Source: Alphaproteobacteria bacterium UBA7314 (lineage in GTDB: Bacteria; Pseudomonadota; Alphaproteobacteria; MPNO01; UBA830). Taken from it: a stretch of 64,000 nucleotides of DNA. Below the pieces are notes generated by a model, which was given only the letters and a program-made list of their open reading frames with translations, searched no databases and was not told where the DNA came from. The DNA is taken from the NCBI GenBank assembly GCA_002471575.1, contig DKQG01000015.1:1-64000 (forward strand). Direction: 5' to 3'. The stretch's first letter is position 1. Each line of letters starts with the position of its first letter. The position numbers and the translations under genes were made by a program. Shown in pieces: positions 9,734 to 18,367 of the stretch.

Positions 9734-10215
9734 TGTTGCAGGACCCGACTTTCTGGGTTGCCGTCGGCTTTCTGATCCTCGCCGCGCTCGCCGTCATGTT
9801 TGGACACAAGCCGGTTCTTACCATGCTTGACGCCCGGGTCGATGCCGTGAAAGCCAGCCTGGACGAAGCCGCCAGCCTGCGCGAAGAGGCCCAGCAGCTT
9901 CTTGCCGAATATCAGCGAAAGCAACGCGATGCGGTCAAAGAGACCGAAGGTATGGTAGCCCGAGCCAAGGAAGAAGCCGAGCGGATTGCCGAAGAAGGTG
10001 CGAAAAACCTCGAGGCGACGCTGAAACGCCGCGAGGAGCTGGCGATGGAAAAGATCGCCCAGTCGGAAGCGGATGCCGTCCGCGAAGTCCGCGCCATGTC
10101 GGTCGAGATCGCGGTCGAGGCCACCCGCGTCCTGATCGCTCAGAAGCTCGACGGGTCGCACGCCGATGCGCTGGTCAACGAAGCTATATCGGACCTGTCG
10201 CAAAAACTGCACTAA
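9733..10215 (+). CDS. atpF: F0F1 ATP synthase subunit b
   Basis: A 160-residue stator subunit: short N-terminus, one membrane helix (FWVAVGFLILAALAVMFG), then a charged coiled coil to the C-terminus. Last gene of the F0 operon. The F1 genes are not in this window, as usual for alphaproteobacteria, where F0 and F1 are separate operons. Confidence 0.95.
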   Translation: MLQDPTFWVAVGFLILAALAVMFGHKPVLTMLDARVDAVKASLDEAASLREEAQQLLAEYQRKQRDAVKETEGMVARAKEEAERIAEEGAKNLEATLKRREELAMEKIAQSEADAVREVRAMSVEIAVEATRVLIAQKLDGSHADALVNEAISDLSQKLH

Positions 10216-10241
10216 TTGCCCGCAAGCGTTCAATATAGCAG

Positions 10242-10265
10242 AGGCGGGGTCTTCCCCGCCTTTTT
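10242..10265 (+). terminator. Rho-independent terminator after atpF
   Basis: An 8-bp stem AGGCGGGG / CCCCGCCT with a four-base loop TCTT, followed by a T tract (TTTTTCT). It lies 26 bases after the atpF stop and directly before the end of the converging gcvPB. It lacks a T tract in the minus direction. Confidence 0.85.
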
Positions 10266-11789
10266 CTATTCCGCTGCTTCGCCGCTGACGGAGTCAGGTT
10301 TCCAGCGCAGGATAGGACACCGTGCCGCGGCGGTTTCATCCAGCCGCCGGCGCGGGGTATAGCCCGGTGCGTCCTGAAATGTCTGCGCATCGCCGGCTTT
10401 CGCCCGCCTGGCAAGGTCCAGAACGGTATCGATATACTGCTCAAGGTTGTCGCGGCTTTCGGTCTCGGTTGGCTCCATTAGTAGAGCACCGTGTGCAACC
10501 AGGGGAAAATACATCGTCATCGGGTGGAAACCTTCGTCGATCATCGCCTTTGCGAAGTCCAGCGTGGTTACGTCGGTTCCCTTTAGGAACCCGTCGTCGA
10601 ACAGTACTTCGTGCATGCACGGGCCGTCATACGCCAGCGTCAGTTCGTCCGACAGCCGCGCCAGTAGGTAATTGGCGTTAAGCACGGCATCCGAAGACAC
10701 CTGTTTGAGACCATCGGCGCCATGGCTCATCATGTAAGCTAGCGCTCGGACGAACATACCCATCTGGCCATGGTACGCTTTCATCCGGCCGTATGGCTCT
10801 GCGTCACTGGCATCCGCCTCGTGTTCGACCACTTCGTACCCGTCATCGCCGTGGACCACCCACGGCAGGGGCGCATAGGATGCCAAAGCCTCCGACAGGA
10901 CAACAGGCCCGCTGCCGGGACCGCCACCGCCATGGGGGGTGGAGAACGTCTTATGCAAATTTAGATGCATACAGTCGATGCCGAGATCGCCCGGCCGCAC
11001 TCGTCCCACGATGGCATTGAAATTGGCGCCGTCGCAGTAAAAAAACGCGCCGACATCATGCACCGCCTGCGACTGTTCGAGTATTTCGTCCTCGAACAGG
11101 CCGCAGGTGTTGGGGTTGGTCAACATGAACGCGGCTACATCTTCATCCAGTGCCGCTCTCAACGCCGCAAGATCAACCCGGCCCCGATCGTTCAGCGGGA
11201 TCGCCTCCACCGAATAGCCGCAGATCGCCGCCGTCGCAGGGTTGGTGCCATGTGCGGAGTCCGGCACCAGCACACGCTTTCGGGCATCGCCGCGCGCTTC
11301 AAGCGCGGCGCGGGCCGTCATCAACCCGCACAGTTCGCCATGGGCACCGGCCGCAGGCGACATAGCGACGGCCGGCATGCCGGTCAGAGTCTTGATCCAG
11401 TGCGCCAGCGTATCGATCAGGCGCAGCGCACCCTGTACGGTCGATGCCGGCTGAAGGGGATGAACATCCGCCAGCCCAGGCAGCCGCGCCACCTTTTCGT
11501 TTAACCGGGGATTGTGTTTCATCGTGCAAGAGCCAAGCGGATAGAACCCGGCATCGATCGCGAAATTCTTCTGGCTGAGACGCGTGTAATGCCGCATGAC
11601 CTGTGGTTCCGACAGATCGGGAAGACCGATAACATCGCGGCGTTCGAGACCGCCCAGACGATCCTGAACCGCAGGCGGTTCTGGCAGATCGACGCCGCTG
11701 CGTCCCGGCGCATGCTGTTCAAAGATCAGCGGCTCCTCGATACGAAGGCCTTTGTTGCCGGTAAATGTGTCCGTGTCTTTTGCAGCCAT
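10266..11789 (-). CDS. gcvPB: Glycine dehydrogenase (decarboxylating) subunit 2
   Basis: A 507-residue C-terminal half of the P-protein. It decarboxylates glycine with PLP and passes the aminomethyl group to the lipoyl arm of GcvH. The PLP lysine lies in NLHKTFSTPHGGGGPGSGP. Other P-protein blocks include PAAGAHGE and DSAHGTNPATAA. It has the normal length for the split form. ATG overlaps the last base of gcvPA. Last gene of the riboswitch-controlled gcv operon. Confidence 0.96.
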   Translation of the reverse strand: MAAKDTDTFTGNKGLRIEEPLIFEQHAPGRSGVDLPEPPAVQDRLGGLERRDVIGLPDLSEPQVMRHYTRLSQKNFAIDAGFYPLGSCTMKHNPRLNEKVARLPGLADVHPLQPASTVQGALRLIDTLAHWIKTLTGMPAVAMSPAAGAHGELCGLMTARAALEARGDARKRVLVPDSAHGTNPATAAICGYSVEAIPLNDRGRVDLAALRAALDEDVAAFMLTNPNTCGLFEDEILEQSQAVHDVGAFFYCDGANFNAIVGRVRPGDLGIDCMHLNLHKTFSTPHGGGGPGSGPVVLSEALASYAPLPWVVHGDDGYEVVEHEADASDAEPYGRMKAYHGQMGMFVRALAYMMSHGADGLKQVSSDAVLNANYLLARLSDELTLAYDGPCMHEVLFDDGFLKGTDVTTLDFAKAMIDEGFHPMTMYFPLVAHGALLMEPTETESRDNLEQYIDTVLDLARRAKAGDAQTFQDAPGYTPRRRLDETAAARCPILRWKPDSVSGEAAE

Positions 11790-13129
11790 CAGACGATCTC
11801 CTTAAGCGCCGCAACGACGCGATCAATGTCATCGTCCGTCACGGTCTCCGTCACCGCGACCAGTAGCAAATTTTCAGCCAGTGGTACGTCGGGCAACAGC
11901 CGCGATAGCGGCACCCCAGCCAGAATCCCGTCACCGGCAAGCGCATCGACGACCGGTCCGGCAGGCTTGCCGAGATCGATCGCGATCTCGTTAAAGAAAC
12001 TGTCGTTGAGAACACTCAGGCCGGCCGCTTCCAGACGATCGTAAAGCTGGACGGTGCGCGCGTGGTTGAGCATCGCCAATTTTCGAAACCCGTCTTCGCC
12101 CAGCAACGACATATGTATCGTAAAGGCCAGCGCACACAGGCCAGAGTTAGTGCAGATGTTGCTCGTCGCTTTTTCGCGGCGAATGTGCTGTTCTCGGGTC
12201 GACAGGGTCAGCACCCAGCCACGCCTGCCGTCGACATCGACGGTCTCTCCCGCCAACCGGCCGGGCATCTGGCGGATGTATTTGTCCCGGGTGGCGAACA
12301 GCCCCACGCAAGGCCCACCGAAATTGAGAGGATTGCCAATCGACCGGCCCTCGGCGGCAACGATATCCGCACCCATGTCACCGGGCGGTTTCAGCGCGCC
12401 GAGCGCCACGACCTCCGTCATCGCGACAACCAGCAACGCGCCGGCATCGTGACAGGCATCTGCAATGGGGGACAGATCGCGCACACGGCCGAAAAGGTCA
12501 GGATACTGGACGATCACGCAGGCCGTGTCGTCGCCAATATGTGACGCGACATCCTCATCGCCTGCGGTATCAGGCGGCAGGACGTTTATTTCCGCCTCGA
12601 GGTATTTCAGCAGCGTTTCGGTGGTTGCCACGTAGTGCGGATGCAGCGTGCCGGACAGCACCACGTCGCTGCGCTTCGTCACCCGCCGTGCCATAAGCGC
12701 CGCCTCCGCGCACGACGTGGCCCCGTCGTACATCGACGCGTTGGCGACTTCCATGCCAGTGATCAACGCCACCTGAGTCTGAAATTCAAACAGGTATTGC
12801 AGCGTTCCCTGTGATACTTCCGGCTGATAGGGTGTGTACGACGTCAGAAACTCACCGCGCTGAATCATGTAGTCAACGGTCGCGGGTACATGATGCCGGT
12901 AAGCCCCGGCGCCTAGAAAAAACGGCACACTACCTGCCGGCGTGTTCTCCGCCGCCATTGCGCTAATGGCTCGCTCCACCTCCAGCTCGCCCTGATGATC
13001 CGGCAGGTTGACGGTATCGGTCAGGCGCACGCTTTCAGGCACGTCGCGAAACAGGCTGTCGACAGATGGGACGCCGATCGTCGCCAGCATCTCGCGGCGG
13101 TCGGCATCGGTCAACGGCAGATAACGCAT
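11789..13129 (-). CDS. gcvPA: Glycine dehydrogenase (decarboxylating) subunit 1
   Basis: A 446-residue N-terminal half of the split P-protein that works with GcvPB. Family features are [15 protein letters not shown] at the start, [37 protein letters not shown] and [15 protein letters not shown]. It lies 5 bases after gcvH. Split P-proteins occur in part of the Alphaproteobacteria and in Firmicutes; most other Proteobacteria have one fused gcvP. Confidence 0.96.
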   Translation of the reverse strand: MRYLPLTDADRREMLATIGVPSVDSLFRDVPESVRLTDTVNLPDHQGELEVERAISAMAAENTPAGSVPFFLGAGAYRHHVPATVDYMIQRGEFLTSYTPYQPEVSQGTLQYLFEFQTQVALITGMEVANASMYDGATSCAEAALMARRVTKRSDVVLSGTLHPHYVATTETLLKYLEAEINVLPPDTAGDEDVASHIGDDTACVIVQYPDLFGRVRDLSPIADACHDAGALLVVAMTEVVALGALKPPGDMGADIVAAEGRSIGNPLNFGGPCVGLFATRDKYIRQMPGRLAGETVDVDGRRGWVLTLSTREQHIRREKATSNICTNSGLCALAFTIHMSLLGEDGFRKLAMLNHARTVQLYDRLEAAGLSVLNDSFFNEIAIDLGKPAGPVVDALAGDGILAGVPLSRLLPDVPLAENLLLVAVTETVTDDDIDRVVAALKEIV

Positions 13130-13134
13130 CAGCC

Positions 13135-13506
13135 CTAGCTCGCCACGAATTCGTTGTAGGTGGCCTCGTCCATCATGCCGTCCAGTTGCGACGGATCGCT
13201 GAGCCTGATCTTAATGAACCAGCCGTCGCCGGTAGGTGCGCGGTTGACCAGTTCCGGGTCATCTTCGAGCTTGGAATTGACTTCGATTACTTCACCGGAT
13301 ACCGGCGCGTAGACTTCGCTGGCCGCCTTCACCGATTCTACGACGGCGGCATCTCCGTTCTGTTCGACAGCCTTGCCCAAATCGGGAAGTTCGACGAAAA
13401 CGACATCGCCAAGCTGTTCCTGCGCGAACTGGCTGATGCCGACGGTCGCGATATCACCGTCCAGCCGAACCCATTCGTGTTCCCTCGAATATTTAAGATC
13501 GCTCAT
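13135..13506 (-). CDS. gcvH: Glycine cleavage H protein
   Basis: A 123-residue lipoyl carrier that shuttles the aminomethyl group between P, T and L proteins. The lipoylated lysine is in [17 protein letters not shown]. The N-terminus ([10 protein letters not shown]) and C-terminal W-KI block ([11 protein letters not shown]) are typical. A GGAGT-like ribosome-binding site precedes it, 5 bases after gcvT. Confidence 0.97.
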   Translation of the reverse strand: MSDLKYSREHEWVRLDGDIATVGISQFAQEQLGDVVFVELPDLGKAVEQNGDAAVVESVKAASEVYAPVSGEVIEVNSKLEDDPELVNRAPTGDGWFIKIRLSDPSQLDGMMDEATYNEFVAS

Positions 13507-13511
13507 TCCGT

Positions 13512-14561
13512 TTACTCCTTGCCTCTATAGTACCTGTTTGGAACAAAGGGCATTCCGACGATCCGGGCGGAGCGCGGCTTTCCGCGTACCACCAATTGCA
13601 CCGGCGTGTCCTTCGCTGCGTGAGAAATTTCGACATAACCCATGGCAACCGGGCCACCATAGGACGGACCGAAGCCGCCCGATGTAACCATGCCGATGGA
13701 ATTGCCATCTGCATCCGTAATTTCAGTCCCTTCCCGTGCCGGCGCCTTGCCATCAGGCAATATGCCGACGCGTTTGCGGGCCGTGCCGTGGGCGATCTGA
13801 CTCTGCACAGTTTCCGCGCCCGGAAAGCCGCCTTTTTCGCGCCGTCGTTTTGAGATCGACCATGTCAGCGCCGCTTCTACGGGCGTCGTTGTCTCGTCAA
13901 TTTCGTGGCCGTACAGACACAAACCGGCCTCCAGCCGCAACGAATCTCGGGCGCCAAGCCCGGCAAGCCCGACCGCTTCATCGGCGAGCAGCAGTTCGGT
14001 AATACGGACGGCATCCACCGAGCGAATGGATATCTCGTACCCGTCCTCACCGGTATACCCGGACCGGGTCACGGCGACTGGACTACCGTCGATCTGAAAG
14101 GGTAGTGCCGTCATGAAAGGCATATGTTCCGCGCCTGGCGCGTGTTTCGACAGCACCACCGCTGCGGACGGCCCTTGGAGCGCGATCAAAGACCGGTCAT
14201 CGAGCACATCGACCTCAATCATCGGTGAAAGGCCGTTTTTCAGATGAGCGATGTCGGCGTACTTGCAGGCTGCGTTCACCACCAGGAACAAGTAGTCGCC
14301 AACATTCGTCACCATGAGGTCATCGAGTATGCCGCCGACATCGTTGGTGAACTGCGTGTAGCGCATCCGTCCGGGTGCGAGGCCCGCGATATCGCCGGGA
14401 ACCAGTTTTTCCAGTGCCACGGCTGGGTCGTCACCGCGCAGGGCGACCTGTCCCATGTGCGACACATCGAATATCGACGCCAAGGCCCGCGTGTGGTTAT
14501 GCTCGCCAAGAATCCCTGCAGTATACTGCACCGGCATTTCGTAGCCTGCAAACGGTACCAT
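13512..14561 (-). CDS. gcvT: Aminomethyltransferase (T protein), start codon abnormal
   Basis: A 349-residue (from ATG 14561) folate-dependent T protein that releases ammonia and makes methylene-THF. It has FDVSHMGQV, the conserved acid in the folate pocket, and SGYTGEDGYEIS. ATG 14561 (MVPFAGYEMPVQY) starts inside the family: the usual N-terminal segment ETTNLKKTALYDLHVDQGGK is encoded just upstream in frame (14562-14621), but that frame has no ATG, GTG or TTG before its stop at 14649-14651. An ATG at 14652 would enter this frame if one G of the GGGG run at 14625-14628 were absent. Either a sequencing or real indel, or a non-canonical start. Confidence 0.92.
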   Translation of the reverse strand: MVPFAGYEMPVQYTAGILGEHNHTRALASIFDVSHMGQVALRGDDPAVALEKLVPGDIAGLAPGRMRYTQFTNDVGGILDDLMVTNVGDYLFLVVNAACKYADIAHLKNGLSPMIEVDVLDDRSLIALQGPSAAVVLSKHAPGAEHMPFMTALPFQIDGSPVAVTRSGYTGEDGYEISIRSVDAVRITELLLADEAVGLAGLGARDSLRLEAGLCLYGHEIDETTTPVEAALTWSISKRRREKGGFPGAETVQSQIAHGTARKRVGILPDGKAPAREGTEITDADGNSIGMVTSGGFGPSYGGPVAMGYVEISHAAKDTPVQLVVRGKPRSARIVGMPFVPNRYYRGKE

Positions 14562-14689
14562 CTTGCCGCCTTGATCGACATGCAGGTCGTAAAGCGCTGT
14601 TTTTTTCAGATTGGTTGTCTCAGCCCCGACGATAGCACGTTTCCCCCGTCATGTTTTGACGGTCCCTCGGTCCTCGCGGACCGGAAACC

Positions 14690-14880
14690 AACGTGCCCCC
14701 TCTGTCGGGATACCTGAGAGATTCACCCGAAAACTGTGCGGGCTTTCGCCTTCGGTGAGACGGCAAGATCCGTCTACTTTCCAGAGTGACATCCCCCTGC
14801 GGTTCGGTTGCCTGAGAGTTTCCGGGGCTGTTGCTCCTTCGGCGACGGTGCTAGTCGGTTACCGTCTCTCCCGCAGAGTT
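14690..14880 (-). promoter_or_regulatory. Tandem glycine riboswitch upstream of gcvT
   Basis: On the minus strand two glycine aptamers follow each other. The first starts with GGGAGAGAC, has CGCCGAAGGAGCAA and CTCTCAGGCAACCGAACCGC, and ends with CTCTGGAAAG. The second has CACCGAAGGCGAAAGCCC, AATCTCTCAGGTATCCCGAC and AGAGGGGG. These are the conserved cores of the gcvT RNA motif; the tandem arrangement is typical. It should switch on the gcvT-H-PA-PB operon when glycine is in excess. The GC-rich hairpin that follows (about 14655-14685) may be the expression platform. Confidence 0.93.
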
Positions 14881-14934
14881 CGTCTGTCAGACAGCACGAC
14901 GTCGCAAGTGATGTCGTCCATCCTATGTTCGGCT

Positions 14935-14962
14935 ATTTTACCTGTTGAAGGGTCGGGCGCAA
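14935..14962 (-). promoter_or_regulatory. Candidate promoter of the gcv operon
   Basis: On the minus strand, -35 TTGCGC (14962-14957), 16-base spacer, and -10 TAAAAT (14940-14935), about 55 bases before the first aptamer. The -10 is good and the -35 weak. The rest of 14881-15032 shows no gene. Confidence 0.4.
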
Positions 14963-15032
14963 CCGCGCGAGCGAATCGAACAATCCCACAACGATCCGTT
15001 GACCAGACACGTAATGCAGCCGAGCGCCCCGT

Positions 15033-15581
15033 TCAGCGCCGCTGGCGCGCGCGGTTGAATTTCAACTCGTCTGGCGTCAGCTGGAAACCGAATACGATCT
15101 CGGTTTTGCCGCCATCGTTCGGATTTTTAAGTGGAATGTTCAGTGCCACATCGTCTTGGTAGACCAGCTTTGTGCGGCCTTCCTCGAACTGGCCCTTGAC
15201 AGTAAATATCCGCTTACCGCCTGGTTTGCCCTCAAAAGCGGGCAATACAACGAAATATTCAAATTCGATCTCCCGCTGCCGGTTGGCCGGACCCTTTTCG
15301 ACGGATATCTGGACGAGAAGTTCGACCTCGACTGCCCAGATGCCGTCGTCCTCGTTGAAACCGCATTTTCCGCGGAAATCGAAAATCTCCGCTTCGAAAC
15401 GTATATCGATGATATCGCGGCCCGGTCCCGGTTTGAACCGGGTCAGATTCTGCGCATCCTGCAGAATAAACACGGCCGGACAGGCATAAAGCTGGTCCTT
15501 TTTAAATACGCCGCAGGCGGCCGCCAGTAGGCAAAGCCCAGCGGCGGCTGCCTTGCCGCCAATTTTCCCGAGATTATGCAT
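15033..15581 (-). CDS. Predicted lipoprotein of unknown function
   Basis: From ATG 15581 this encodes 182 residues with a lipoprotein signal (AAAAGLCLLAAAC), so it should be an inner- or outer-membrane lipoprotein. The rest is a beta-rich domain with KKDQLYACPAVFILQDAQ and a repeated -EFEYFVVLPAF- pattern, and no motif I can assign. The frame stays open upstream to 15812 but that part reads as low-complexity antisense of the next gene. The ribosome-binding site is weak. I do not recognise the family. Confidence 0.72.
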   Translation of the reverse strand: MHNLGKIGGKAAAAGLCLLAAACGVFKKDQLYACPAVFILQDAQNLTRFKPGPGRDIIDIRFEAEIFDFRGKCGFNEDDGIWAVEVELLVQISVEKGPANRQREIEFEYFVVLPAFEGKPGGKRIFTVKGQFEEGRTKLVYQDDVALNIPLKNPNDGGKTEIVFGFQLTPDELKFNRARQRR

Positions 15582-15609
15582 GGAGAGAACGATGCGTCCG
15601 CCCGGCCGG

Positions 15610-15849
15610 TTAAAGCTTGTTGTGAGATCCGTCGCACTGCGGGACGTCCCCGGTCTTCTTGCACCCGCAAAACCAGAACGTCTCAGACTTTTCCGCCGTA
15701 TATTGGACCGGCGAGAAACCGGTGCCGCGGTGTGATCCGTCGCAGAACGGCTGATCGTCGCTTTTTCCGCAGGCGCACCACCAGTAGTCTTGGCGAGCTT
15801 CCACTTCGACACCGTAAGGAGACGTTTGCGCGACGACTGGTTCCGACAT
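15610..15849 (-). CDS. Double-CDGSH iron-sulfur protein
   Basis: A 79-residue protein with two CDGSH zinc-finger-like 2Fe-2S motifs: CACGKSDDQPFCDGSH (about 25-40) and CGCKKTGDVPQCDGSH (about 61-76). Each has the 3-Cys/1-His ligand pattern of mitoNEET-type proteins, so it can bind two 2Fe-2S clusters. ATG 15849 has a good ribosome-binding site (GGAAGGAAATCCAC). It has no signal or membrane anchor, so it is cytoplasmic. The function in bacteria is unknown; redox or Fe-S handling is inference. It is divergent from ispH, itself a Fe-S enzyme. Confidence 0.9.
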   Translation of the reverse strand: MSEPVVAQTSPYGVEVEARQDYWWCACGKSDDQPFCDGSHRGTGFSPVQYTAEKSETFWFCGCKKTGDVPQCDGSHNKL

Positions 15850-15992
15850 GTGGATTTCCTTCCCGACTAATGCATCCCGCACTATGTCAGCGCTGTTTTT
15901 CGCCATACGCGGGTGCTCAACTCTAGTTAACGCCGCACAATTTAACAAGGCATCGAATTCGCCTATGATGTCGCGGCTATCCGAGGAAGAAC

Positions 15993-16937
15993 ATGACGAA
16001 ACGACCACTTAAGATCTTGCTTGCCGGCCCGCGTGGGTTTTGTGCGGGCGTCGACCGCGCCATTAAGATCGTCGAGCTTGCGCTCGAAAAACACGGTGCG
16101 CCGGTCTACGTGCGCCATGAAATCGTGCATAACCGCTACGTCGTCGAAAACTTGGAAGCGAAGGGGGCGGTTTTCGTCGAAGAGCTGGAGGAAGTACCGG
16201 CTGAGGTGCCGGTCGTGTTTTCAGCGCACGGGGTTGCGAAATCCGTGTTTGCCGAAGCCGAGGAGCGCGAGATGTTCTATCTCGACGCAACCTGCCCCCT
16301 GGTGACAAAGGTTCATGTCGACTCCGCACGCCATCGGAAGGAAGGCAAGGATCTGATACTGATCGGCCATGCGGGCCATCCGGAAGTCGTCGGCACAATG
16401 GGTCAGTTGCGCGATGGTGAAATGATCCTCGTGGAAAATGCCGAGCAAGCGGAAACGGTCGACGTTCCGAACCCAGATAATCTCGCCTTCGTCACTCAGA
16501 CGACGCTGTCGGTCGACGACACGGCGAAAATAGTCGGCATTCTCCAGCGGAGGTTTCCAAATATCGAGGCGCCCCGCAAGGAAGATATCTGTTACGCAAC
16601 CACCAACCGGCAATCGGCCGTGAAGGAACTTGCAGACAAGTGCGATGCGCTGATTGTTCTGGGTGCGCCCAATTCGTCCAATTCCAACCGCCTTGCAGAG
16701 GTCGCTCTGACCATGGGATGTCCGAAGTCTACGCTCATCCAGCAGGCCGCCGACCTCGAAGAGGGCTGGCTTGATCGCGTATCGACTCTCGGGATAACCG
16801 CGGGCGCGTCGGCACCAGAAATTCTGGTCCAGGAGCTGGTCGATGCGCTCAGCTATCAGTTCAACGTTTCCGTCGAAGAACTGAACGTGATCAACGAAGA
16901 CGTCACGTTCAGCCTGCCGCGTACCCTGAGCGCCTGA
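15993..16937 (+). CDS. ispH: 4-hydroxy-3-methylbut-2-enyl diphosphate reductase
   Basis: A 314-residue last enzyme of the MEP isoprenoid pathway. It reduces HMBPP to IPP and DMAPP with a 4Fe-4S cluster. Cluster cysteines are C17 ([11 protein letters not shown]), the Cys in DATCPLV, and the Cys in [20 protein letters not shown] and the SSNSNRL loop bind substrate. First gene of the ispH-thrB-rnhA group; dxs and ispA of the same pathway are at the right end of the window. Confidence 0.97.
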   Translation: MTKRPLKILLAGPRGFCAGVDRAIKIVELALEKHGAPVYVRHEIVHNRYVVENLEAKGAVFVEELEEVPAEVPVVFSAHGVAKSVFAEAEEREMFYLDATCPLVTKVHVDSARHRKEGKDLILIGHAGHPEVVGTMGQLRDGEMILVENAEQAETVDVPNPDNLAFVTQTTLSVDDTAKIVGILQRRFPNIEAPRKEDICYATTNRQSAVKELADKCDALIVLGAPNSSNSNRLAEVALTMGCPKSTLIQQAADLEEGWLDRVSTLGITAGASAPEILVQELVDALSYQFNVSVEELNVINEDVTFSLPRTLSA

Positions 16938-16953
16938 GACGGGGCACAGTCGC

Positions 16954-17913
16954 ATGGCGGTCTATACGGACGTTTCCGCAGACGACCTGGACCGGTTCGT
17001 CGCAAGATTCGACATCGGCGAGATCGTCTTGCTCGAAGGAATCGCCCATGGAACGGAGAATTCGAACTTTCGCCTGCTTACCACGACCGGTCCGTTCGTC
17101 CTCACGCTATACGAAAAGCGGGTAGACCCGGCCGATCTTCCCTTTTTCTTGGGGCTGATGCGTCATCTCTCCGAAGCAGGCTTCCCCTGCCCCGCCCCCA
17201 TTGCTGACCGGGACGGTGAATTTCTGCACCGGTTGTCGAACCGTCCCGCCGCTGTCGTAGCATTCGCGTCCGGCGACTGGCCCCGCGAGATCACGGCTGA
17301 TCATTGCCGAGAGGTCGGGGCCGTTCTGGCAAAACTGCACGTTGCGGCTGCCGGTTTTCCGATGACGCGCGTGAATGATCAGGCGTTGAGCGCGTGGCGA
17401 TCCCTATTTACAAACGCCGCCGCACTGGCCGACGAATTGCGTCCGGGCTTCGCAGACTGGATTTCAGCGGAAATTGCGGCGCTGGAAAACGGCTGGCCAG
17501 CCGGGCTTCCGACCGGCATCATTCATGCTGACCTGTTTCCCGACAATGCATTCTTCGCGGACGGCGCGATATCGGGCGTCATCGATTTCTATTTTGCCTG
17601 TAACGATGCGCTGGCATTCGACATTGCGATTTGCCTGAACGCCTGGTGTTTCGATGACGGCACGCTTTGTCGGGAACGTGCAGAAGCGCTGACCGGCGGA
17701 TACGAAACCGTCCGGCCGCTGGAGCCGGCAGAGAAAACGGCTCTTCCCGTCCTCGCGCGCGGCGCGGCGATGCGTTTCCTAACCACGCGGCTGTACGACT
17801 GGTTTCACTTGCCGGAAGACGCGCGGGTGCAGCGCAAGGATCCGCTGGAATTCGTCCCCGTGATCGATTGCCACCGGGCAATATTAAATTCCACCGCCTA
17901 CGGGGTAAGTTGA
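16954..17913 (+). CDS. thrB: Homoserine kinase (APH-fold type)
   Basis: A 319-residue homoserine kinase of the ThrB2 family (aminoglycoside-phosphotransferase fold), which phosphorylates homoserine for threonine synthesis. The Brenner-like motif HADLFPDN and the metal-binding [11 protein letters not shown] are present, with GTENSNF in the nucleotide loop. Lies 16 bases after ispH. thrC is about 12 kb away in this window. Confidence 0.94.
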   Translation: MAVYTDVSADDLDRFVARFDIGEIVLLEGIAHGTENSNFRLLTTTGPFVLTLYEKRVDPADLPFFLGLMRHLSEAGFPCPAPIADRDGEFLHRLSNRPAAVVAFASGDWPREITADHCREVGAVLAKLHVAAAGFPMTRVNDQALSAWRSLFTNAAALADELRPGFADWISAEIAALENGWPAGLPTGIIHADLFPDNAFFADGAISGVIDFYFACNDALAFDIAICLNAWCFDDGTLCRERAEALTGGYETVRPLEPAEKTALPVLARGAAMRFLTTRLYDWFHLPEDARVQRKDPLEFVPVIDCHRAILNSTAYGVS

Positions 17914-17917
17914 CAGC

Positions 17918-18364
17918 ATGAGTGAATCTGAAAATAGAGTTGAAATCTTTACCGACGGCGCCTGCAGCGGTAATCCCGGTCCGGGCGGCTGGGGGGCGAT
18001 CCTGCGGTGGAACGGCACTGAGAGAGAATTGAAGGGCGGAGAAGCGGAGACCACTAACAACAGGATGGAACTGATGGCGGCAATTCAGGCGTTGGAGACC
18101 CTGAAACGGCCAGTCCAGGCCGACCTCTATACCGACAGCACTTATGTCCAGAAAGGGATCACTGAGTGGATCCACTCATGGAAAAAACGCGGCTGGAAGA
18201 CCGCCGCGAAAAAACCGGTCAAAAACGAGGATCTGTGGCGTCGGCTCGACGAGGTGATCCTGCGCCACGACGTATCGTGGCACTGGGTCAAGGGCCATGC
18301 CGGTCATGCGGAAAATGAACGGGCCGACGAGCTGGCGCGCACCGGCCTGAAGGAAGCGCGCTAG
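17918..18364 (+). CDS. rnhA: Ribonuclease HI
   Basis: A 148-residue RNase HI that cuts the RNA of RNA-DNA hybrids. The catalytic acids are D in [18 protein letters not shown] in [11 protein letters not shown] in YTDSTYV, and the final D in NERADELA. The substrate-binding basic loop WKKRGWKTA is present. Start is 4 bases after the thrB stop. Its stop lies 3 bases from the converging Rieske gene. Confidence 0.96.
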   Translation: MSESENRVEIFTDGACSGNPGPGGWGAILRWNGTERELKGGEAETTNNRMELMAAIQALETLKRPVQADLYTDSTYVQKGITEWIHSWKKRGWKTAAKKPVKNEDLWRRLDEVILRHDVSWHWVKGHAGHAENERADELARTGLKEAR

Positions 18365-18367
18365 GGG

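Noticed and set aside
9439..10233. 264-codon minus-strand ORF
   Set aside because: Antisense of atpF' and atpF; low-complexity and no start context.
10242..10265. Bidirectional terminator for gcvPB
   Set aside because: The minus direction has the hairpin but no T run, so only atp termination is supported.
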